Shown here: in pieces, positions 56,475-64,000 of the stretch
Layout of the letters: each line of letters opens with the position of its first letter
Numbering within the stretch: the stretch's first letter is position 1
Origin: Zantedeschia hybrid cultivar
Lineage: Eukaryota > Streptophyta > Magnoliopsida > Alismatales > Araceae
Assembly: GCA_030544215.1 (NCBI GenBank)
Contig: JARZZO010000001.1
Coordinates: forward strand, 68,350,456-68,414,455
Length of the DNA stretch: 64,000 nucleotides
Direction of reading: 5' to 3'
Translations under genes and position numbers: made by a program
Notes under the pieces: generated by a model
The model's input: the letters and a program-made list of their open reading frames with translations, nothing else
What the model was told of the DNA's origin: nothing
Database searches by the model: none

Positions 56475-58374
56475 ACTTTGTTTGCATAATAACTTAAACC
56501 AGAATAAGGTTATGGGAATTTCTTAACCCAGAATAAGAGGTATTTTGATTTGGTAAATTGTTGGTATTCCACCCAGAATAAGTAAAATTGCACTGCGCTA
56601 TTCCAAGTGATTTGGTAGGAATAAGTAGAATAAAGAAGAGAATAAAGAGTGGAATAAAGAGTTCAAAATACCCATGTTATTCCGCTTAATCCCTAGTATA
56701 ACCCATAGCACCCTGGGTTAAGCACTTTCCTCCACCAAAGTGGGTTTAAAAGGTTAACCTTGCTTTGTTTGCGGAATAGGTCCGGAATAGGGTCTCTTAT
56801 TCCACTTAAACCCTTTAACCCAGTTTGGCGGAGGGCATTGCTTAACCCAGGAGTGGAATACTTTATACCCGGTTTAAGTGGAATAGGGGCAGAATTACGC
56901 GTTCTTAATAAACTATGATTAACGTTAATTGTTATTCAAATTTCTTATCAATAAATGGAGCATAAAAATTTTATCTTAATAATTAAATATGATTAATGTT
57001 AATTAATATTAGTTAATCAAAATAATATTAAATAATATTTAGTAATTAGTATATTACTATTTAAATTAATAATAAACTATGATTAACGTTAATTGTTATT
57101 CAAATTTCTTATCAATAAATGGAGCATAATAAATTTATCTTAATAATTAACTATGATTAATGTTAATTAATATTAGTTAATCAAAACAATATTAAATAAT
57201 ATTTAGTAATCATACTAATATTTATTAATATTAATATTTATGAATTAATATTTATTATTAATATGAATTAATGGTGATTAATAATATTTATTAACATTGT
57301 TAATAATAATTAACATTTATTACTTAACATTTTTAATATTTAATACTATTTAAATGGAGCATAATAAAATTTATATTAATAATTAACTATGATTAATGTT
57401 TGCTAGTATTTATTAATCAAAATAATAATTGTTAATATTTATTAATCATAATAATCTATATTAATATTGTTTAGTATGTATTAATCACAATAATATTTAT
57501 TAATATTATCAATATTAATTAACATTTATTAATATTAATTAATATTATGAATATATATTAATCAATATAATATTTTATTAATATTATTAATAATAGTTAA
57601 CATCTATTACTTAACATTTATTGATATTTAAATATTAAATAATATTTAGTAATTAGTATATTAATATTTAAATTAATAATAAACTATGATTAACGTTAAT
57701 TGTTATTTAAATTTCTTATCAATAAATGGAGCATAATAAATTTTTCTTAATAATTAACTATGATTAATGTTAATTAATATTAGTTAATCAAAACAATATT
57801 AAATAATATTTAGTAATCATACTAATATTTATTAATATTAATATTTATGAATTAATATTTATTATTAATATGAATTAATGGTGATTAATAATATTTATTA
57901 ACATTGTTAATAATAATTAACATTTATTACTTAACATTTTTAATATTTAATACTATTTAAATGGAGCATAATAAAATTTATATTAATAATTAACTATGAT
58001 TAATGTTTGCTAGTATTTATTAATCAAAATAATAATAGTTAATATTTATTAATCATAATAATGTATATTAATATTGTTTAGTATGTATTAATCACAATAA
58101 TATTTATTAATATTATCAATATTAATTAACATTTATTAATATTAATTAATATTTATGAATATATATTAATCAATATAATATTTTGAACTCTTTATTCCAC
58201 TCTTTATTCTCTTCTTTATTCTACTTATTCCTACCAAATCACTTGGAATAGCGCAGTGCAATTCTACTTATTCTGGGTGGAATACCAACTACTTACCAAA
58301 CTAAAATACCTCTTATTCTGGGTTAAGAAATCCCTTCCTCCTTATTCTGATTTAAGCTATTCTGCAAACAAACT
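56475..58374. mobile_element. ~1.9-kb foldback element with ~200-bp terminal inverted repeats and AT-rich duplicated core
   Basis: The left end (56475 to about 56675, starting ACTTTGTTTGCA) and the right end (58374 back to about 58185) are inverted copies over about 200 bp, including CCAAGTGATTTGGTAGGAAT and AGTGGAATAAAGAGTTCAAA. The core (56900-58180) is extremely AT-rich. It contains a large direct duplication (about 57074-57680 and 57681-58172) plus a partial third copy start at 56910, all beginning AAACTATGATTAACG. No transposase. Target-site duplication not resolved. Confidence 0.85.
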
Positions 58375-58381
58375 GATACTT

Positions 58382-58651
58382 ACTTTGATTGGAGAATATG
58401 AGAAGAATAAGGGAGAATAAGGGGAGAATAAGCTTAATTTTGCTTTGACAAGCAGAATGGCTTATACCGGTGCAGAATAACGTATTCGGAGAATAAGGAG
58501 AATAAGCCATCCCACCCTAGACCCAAGAATTACTTATTCTTCTTATTCCATTAGCGGGCCCCACAAAACTATCAAATCGAAACATCTCTTATTCTGGTAT
58601 ACGTCATTCCGTCAGTGGGCCCCACGTAATAACTTATTCTGCAAACAAAGT
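58382..58651. mobile_element. MITE with CTTTGTTTGCAGAATA-type inverted ends
   Basis: It starts ACTTTGATTGGAGAATA and ends TATTCTGCAAACAAAGT (inverted, 15/17). The interior repeats (A/G)GAATAAG words. The flanks TGATACTTA and TGAGGCTTA match at 7 of 9 positions and could be a diverged target duplication. The end sequence is shared with the adjacent 1.9-kb foldback and with a fragment at 58682-58706. Confidence 0.65.
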
Positions 58652-60154
58652 GAGGCTTAGAATAAAATATCCTATTCAGGGCTTATTCCACAAACAAAGT
58701 GAGGAAGTGAATAAGAGAGCAAGTTTAATGAAAATCTAGCTAAGTGGTGCACAACTTGGTTGCAATTTCTGGGAGTGTGTGATGGGGATCCCACACCTCT
58801 GCTGGAGAGTTCTGCAATCCTGGATGGTAGGAAGAATCTTCCAAGGAGGAGGTTTACTGTTGTTGATGGCTTCAACTATTTGGATAGTGTCTCCCTCGAT
58901 GGAGTGAATGTGGCTAAGCGTAGGAGCGAGCGTGAGGGCTGCTCTGATGGCTTCGGCTTCAGCTTTGAGAGGGTCATTGGAGTAGAATTTGAAAGCATGG
59001 CAGACCGAGATATTACCTTCATGATTTCTGGCAACAATGGCAATGGAGCTAGAGGTTGAATCTGTAGCAGCGTCAACGTTGATCTTGAGCTTCCCAACAT
59101 GGGGCTTATCCCAACGAACGAGCTCCGGCGAATTTGCTCGGATCTGAGAATTAATGACGGGGGGCCAGTGCTCAATCTCCAGCAAAGTTGCACGAATTGT
59201 ATTCTGTGGAGAGGGGGCCTTGTTGTTGAACACAGAGTTGCATCTCGATTTCCAGATATGCCATAGTAAAGAGAGGCTTTGACAGGTATGTAATATGTCC
59301 TTCTTAGAGTTTGCAAAAGGGGGGGATCTCCATTCTAGGAATCTATCCCCCAGACTCTGGTTATCTCGATCTGAGTGATAGTTAAGGGGGGACATCTTCC
59401 AAACAGCCCGATAAAAATCACAATCGAACAAGACATGCAACAGAGTTTCGTCCTTGTTCAGACAAATGGGGCAAATTCTGTCAATGTGAGGAAAGATTCT
59501 ATGCATCCTAGTAGCGATGGGAAGTAGATCATTTAGGCACTTCTAGAAGAAGATCATAATCTTGGGAGGGACAACTTTGGTCAGCTGAGAATTCCAGACA
59601 GCGGCCCAGGGGGAATTAATATAGGAAGGGTGCTCTCTCAAAAACCTGTAGGCCGACTTGATGGTGAATTGGCCATTGTCCGAGAACCTCCAAACAAGCC
59701 TATCAAGGGATGGAGACATGATGTAGGGGAGTGGAATCTCCCTAATATACTTGGCAGTGTCCTCATCAAACAGGGAATTTATGAGGTTGAGGTTCCAGTT
59801 TCGGTTCTTAATGAGAGCAGCTACCCGAGAAGGGGGGGGGGGGTCCATGATAAGTGGATTTTAAGGTGGGTGAGAGATGCAGTTCCAGGATCCAATTGTC
59901 GTTCCAGATGTCCACACAGTGGCCAGTCTGGATGGACCAGAAGGATCCTCTCTTAAGCATGGGGCGGAGTTTCAGCATGGAAGACCATAGGTGGGAACAT
60001 CTAGTGGTGTTAGGAGAGTCCCAAAAGGATCCTCTTTTTAAATACTTTGCCCGGAGTATGTTGGCCCACAAGGAGGAAAAGTCATTGATGAAATTCCAAG
60101 TGAGCTTCAGAATAGCAGCTTTGTTGTAGTCCTCAAGATCTTGGATGTTCAGAC

Positions 60155-61706
60155 TGTTGGGATCGCTGTGTCGGGATCCGATCCTAAAACGCAGCGGAAT
60201 AAAGAAGTTCGGGATCGGATCTGTCCCGTTTCGATCGGTAAAACTAAACTGGTGTAAACCGAATTTACCTTGCGCGGATTCGAATCCGCGTCCGTTTTCC
60301 GGTTCCGTCGGAGCGATGCCGCAAGTCGCGCAGATGCCCGACCTCTAGCGGTATCCACGCGGTTCTCCTCGCGATGGATCGTCCTCGCTTCCTCGCTCGC
60401 TGCGGCGCTCGAAGATCCCGTCTGACTGCGCGTGATCCGCCGCGACATGCGGATCCAGAATCCCCGTCGAACGGGAAGTGGAGCAGTTGGGAACGGCACG
60501 CCCAGAGGAGAGAGAAAGTGGGAAGAACGAATGACGGCTAGGTCAGGGTTGCTGGCCCCGGACGTAGAATCCGTTCTTTTATAAAAAGTCAGTTTGCGGT
60601 TTTTCACAAAAACCCAGACTTATCCGAAATCCTGTCGGATTATCCATCGACTTGAAAACCATTTGCGTGTGACCCTCTAGGCCCAATTACCAGTCCAGTT
60701 AATAGCCCATTAAGTCCAGTAACCCTTTACTGACTCACTAAATTAATTAATATCCTTATATTCAATTAATCAGCCGAATTTAATGTCCCACAATAAATTC
60801 GGACGGACTGCCGATCACGTTGGATGCCAAGCAACATCGCGTGATCCTGGATGGAACTGGGGTTATCGCAACCCTCTATTGGAACCTTTCTGTCATCGGT
60901 TAGCGCGCGGATATAATCCTTCATCCGTACAATGTTCCCGAATCGACCTAGGGCATGGTTTACTGTTAAACCCTATTTGGTCGATTCACTTGAATCAGAT
61001 GCCGCTAATCTGAATCCGATAACTCCTTATCGATTACAGAGTCCGCCCTGGCCAGGGACTTTAAGCGCATCATTCCCGGAACATTCTCTCTCAAACAACC
61101 GAGAGCGGATGATCCCGTATTGAACACACAATTACCTTCGAGGGCATTTCCCTGAACCCGATCACTTGACTTATTGATATCCCATGGTTAGGGATTCGTT
61201 CGTCAAGGTCAAAGCTCAGAAACCTACCAACAAGGTATCCTTGGAGTCTCAGGTCCAAGGATCATCCACGCAACCGTGACAATTGAATCGAGCTGGTTAA
61301 CAGTGAGGTTATTACCATCCAGCGATTCATAGTCGGATCAGTTCAGTGAACTCATTCACCAATGAGCACCTATATGTTCAGCATAGTGTCTCCACACAAG
61401 TGACTTATGGGATCAGTCACCCTCATCATATGAGCTGAAGTAACCTATACTAGTCTATCCGGATGTTCGATGTCCTATCTCAAACATCCTATGATTAGGA
61501 ACAATTAAGAACATGTGTTTATAAGTCTTCGGTCCCGTAATTATGATCTCATCATAATCCAAAGACTATTGCACATGTTCATGGACTTCATCGTGATACG
61601 ATAAACACAGATCGAATTAATTACACACAATGAATTATTGCCATTTATTAATAATCTGAATATGTACACAGTATCGGATTGGCTTTGAGACCATCTAATA
61701 CTAACA
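60155..61706 (-). repeat. Ty1-copia 3' LTR (1552 bp)
   Basis: On the minus strand the LTR begins TGTTAGTATTAG, right after the polypurine tract, and ends GATCCCAACA, giving TG...CA ends. Left of it the LINE sequence is broken; the last five bases before it are CAGAC (expected half of the target-site duplication). The partner 5' LTR is beyond the right edge. Confidence 0.88.
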
Positions 61707-61717
61707 ATCTCCCACTT
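61707..61717 (-). other. Polypurine tract of the copia element
   Basis: AAGTGGGAGAT lies between the pol stop codon and the start of the 3' LTR. It primes plus-strand DNA synthesis in LTR retrotransposons. Confidence 0.85.
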
Positions 61718-61720
61718 GGG

Positions 61721-64000
61721 CTAAAGCCAATCACTTTTATACAGAATACCCATATTCTCTAAGTGACGCTCAAAAACATTTTGAGACAAAGGCTTTGTAA
61801 GTGGATCTGCTATGTTGTCGGCTGAGGGAACTCTTTCCACCACGACATCTCCTCGAGCTATAATCTCTCTGATCAGATGAAAGCGCCGCAGAATGTGCTT
61901 CGACTTCTGATGAGACCTCGGCTCTTTCGCTTGAGCAATCGCCCCATTGTTGTCACACAGCAGTGGGACGGGATCAGATATGCTTTCCACCACACCAAGA
62001 TCGCCGATGAATTTCTTCATCCACACAGCTTCCTTGGCGGCTTCAGCAGCAGCAATATACTCGGCTTCCGTTGTCGAATCAGCAGTGGTTTCCTGCTTGG
62101 AACTTTTCCAGCTCACTGCTCCCCCGTTGAGTGTGAAAATAAAACCTGATGTTGACTTGCTGTCGTCAGGATCAGACTGAAAACTCGAGTCAGTATATCC
62201 TTGCAGCTTTAAGTCTCCTCCTCCATAGACTAGAAATAGATCCTTAGTCCTTCTCAAGTACTTAAGGATGCATTTCACAGCCTTCCAGTGTTCATCACCT
62301 GGATCTGCCTGATGTCTGCTCGTAATACTTAGAGCATATGCTACATCAGGTCTGGTACATAGCATGGCATACATGATGGACCCTATGGCAGAAGCATAAG
62401 GGACTTTATCCATCACTGCCCTCTCTTCAGGTGTCTTGGGAGACTGACTTTTAGAGAGTAAAATTCCATGTCTCATCGGTATGAGACCTCTCTTTGAATT
62501 TTCCATGCCAAACCTTTTGACAATGGTTTCTATGTACATGGATTGGATTAAAGCCAGCATCTTCTTTGATCTATCCCTATAGATCCGTATTCCTAATACG
62601 TAAGATGCTTCTCCCAAATCCTTCATGGAGAAGTTCTTTGACAGCCATATCTTTACGGATGACATCATTCCTACATCATTCCCAATGAGTAGGATGTCGT
62701 CAACGTAAAGAACCAGAAATGTGATTGCGCTCCCACTATTTTTCTTGTATACACAGGGCTCATCTTCATTCTTAATGAAGCCATAAGATTTGATCGCCTC
62801 ATCAAATCTTATGTTCCAGCTTCGGGATGCTTGTTACAGTCCATAAATGGACCTCTGCAACTTGCATACTATGTCTGGAGATTCTTTGGATGTGAATCCT
62901 TCTGGTTGTATCATATACACCTCCTCCTCAAGGTTTCCATTGAGGAAGGCAGTCTTCACATCCATCTGCCAGATTTCATAATCATGGTAGGCAGCAATGG
63001 CAAGAAGAATTCTGATGGACTTAATCATAGCAACGGGTGAAAAAGTTTCGTCATAATCAACGCCTTGTCTTTGACGATTGCCTTTTGCTACTAATCTTGC
63101 CTTATAAGTCTCAATACGTCCATCTGCACCGATCTTTCTTTTAAAGATCCATTTGCAGCCGATAGGTACTATACCATCGGGTAAATCTACCAAGTTCCAA
63201 ACTTGGTTGATGTACATGGACTGTATTTCAGAATTCATGGCTTCCCGCCATTTCCCGGCCTCTGGACTTTCAATGGCCTCCTGGTAAGTCTTAGGATCAT
63301 CATCCTCATTATAGAGTATCCTAGAACCATCCAAATTAATATGTCCCACATATCTTTCTGGCGGTTTAGGTACTCTTTCAGACCTACGAGGTTCCTGTGT
63401 ATCAATTTGAACAGGTTCAGAAACTGATGGTTCATCTAATGAACCATTGCCAGTTTGTGGGTCTGGAACTTCTTCCAGAATTACTTTACTCCCACTGTCT
63501 TTCTGGAGAATATAATCTTCTTCCAGAAAGACAGCTCTCCTGGCCACAAACACCTTTTGTTCGCTAGGATGATAGAAGTAATATCCATAAGTTTCCTTTG
63601 GATATCCCACAAATCTGCATTTGTCAGTTCTGGATTCCAGCTTATCTGCGTCATGTCTTTTAACATGAGCAGGACATCCCCAGACTTTAACATGTTTAAG
63701 GTCTGGTTTCCTTCCATTCCATATTTCATATGGAGTGTTCTCAACAGATTTGCTGGGTACCTTATTCAGGATATACATAGCCGAGCTAAGTGCATATCCC
63801 CATAAGGACACTGGTAATTTGGACATGCTCATCATGGATCGCACCATTTCCATTAATGTGCGATTTCTCCTTTCTGATACACCATTCATTTGAGGTGTAT
63901 AAGGAGGTGTAAGCTGAGAAAGGATACCATTATCCTTTAAGTATTTAATGAACTCAGTACTCAAGTATTCACCACCCCGATCAGATCGGATGGTTTTTAT
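61721..64000 (-). pseudogene. Copia pol (integrase-RT-RNase H), one in-frame stop, open at the window edge
   Basis: Reading from the right edge, the frame shows the integrase core end with its catalytic Glu (TPQMNGVSERRNRTLME), then the RT. RT landmarks are QVWNLVDLPDG, GCKWIFKRKIG, YKARLVAKGNRQRQGVDY, DETFSPVAMIKSIR, QMDVKTAFLNGNLEEEVYM and the catalytic YVDD at 62696-62707. RNase H follows (GYTDSSFQSDPDD, TTEAEYIAAAEA, HIDxR-like KHILRRFHLIRE). The stop is at 61721-61723. The only lesion seen is a TAA at 62834-62836 just after SIYGL, where the family normally has Lys, so a single substitution would explain it. Otherwise the frame is intact over about 2.28 kb, so the element is recent. Confidence 0.9.

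Larger units (their letters stand above)
56361..60154 (-). mobile_element. L1-type LINE (minus), interrupted by foldback elements and cut by a copia insertion
   Basis: A T-run at about 56361-56373, followed by GGGTCGAAAGGAAGGAGC, is (read on the minus strand) the 3' UTR and poly-A end of a plant LINE. The matching coding part lies at about 58700-60154. It includes the RT C-terminus (GSFWSIQTGHCVDIWNDNWI), zf-RVT (WRFSDNGQFTIKSAYRFL; CPICLNKDETLLHVLFDC), LLWHIWKSRCNSVFNNK, and an RNase H domain (KINVDAATDSTSSSIAIVA...AEAEAIRAAL). Stops and frameshifts make it inactive. The two parts are separated by MITE-like DNA (56475 to about 58700). At 60154 the RT sequence is interrupted by a copia LTR. 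That both parts come from one insertion is inferred from order and orientation. Confidence 0.75.
60155..64000 (-). mobile_element. Ty1-copia LTR retrotransposon, partial (3' LTR to integrase)
   Basis: Order on the minus strand is integrase C-terminal part, RT, RNase H, PPT, 3' LTR, the copia arrangement (integrase before RT). Gag, protease, the integrase N-terminus, the primer-binding site and the 5' LTR lie outside the window. It interrupts LINE reverse-transcriptase sequence, so it is younger than the LINE. Confidence 0.92.

Noticed and set aside
1..64000. tRNA, rRNA or organellar insert
   Set aside because: I looked for cloverleaf-like and rRNA/organelle signatures by eye and saw none. 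A tRNAscan-type search was not possible.

Overview
This is a nuclear genome window from a flowering plant, most likely a monocot. The evidence is GC-rich first exons with AT-rich introns, typical angiosperm protein families, long TE-filled introns, and abundant L1-type LINEs, a Ty1-copia element, TRIMs and MITE-like foldbacks. I cannot fix the species. A commelinid such as a palm would fit, but that is a guess. The sequence holds no prokaryotic, organellar, CRISPR or viral gene set.

Layout: (1) 2.3-9.0 kb, plus strand: a seven-exon RopGEF (PRONE-domain activator of ROP GTPases). A TRIM-like element lies in intron 4 and a 47-bp tandem duplication in intron 5. (2) 9.0-13.8 kb: intergenic, with one short near-perfect hairpin. 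(3) 13.8-27.05 kb, minus strand: a complete twelve-exon aspartate aminotransferase. Its first exon carries a PTS2-type peroxisomal signal upstream of a second in-frame ATG. Its introns hold a LINE, a structurally textbook TRIM and two or more inverted-repeat elements. (4) 27-32.2 kb: AT-rich intergenic DNA with two inverted-repeat elements, one flanking a GC-rich gene-like segment. (5) 32.2-42.8 kb, minus strand: translation initiation factor eIF3 subunit l (seven exons). The three middle exons carry a cluster of single-base indels, and one intron is GC-AG. Intron 5 holds a LINE that was itself interrupted by another element. (6) 44.3-46.9 kb, minus strand: four phase-compatible 3' exons of a gene I do not recognise, with two exon-associated tandem repeats. 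(7) 49.4-49.8 kb, minus strand: an NFD6-like small mitochondrial protein. (8) 51.8-56.2 kb, minus strand: a RanBP2-type zinc-finger, RGG/Pro-rich RNA-binding protein. (9) 56.36-64.0 kb: a nested repeat block. It consists of a minus-strand LINE interrupted by foldback/MITE elements at its 3' end and by a Ty1-copia retrotransposon, whose 1.55-kb 3' LTR and part of pol are in the window.

The host genes are functionally unrelated (ROP signalling, amino-acid/peroxisome metabolism, translation initiation, mitochondrial, RNA binding). Nothing suggests an operon-like or clustered pathway. The points most worth checking are the alternative-start/PTS2 architecture of the aminotransferase, the indel cluster in eIF3l, two candidate gene-capturing TIR elements, and the tandem repeats at exon borders of the unrecognised gene. 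All exon boundaries come from reading GT-AG sites, phase consistency and remembered family sequence. No alignment was run.
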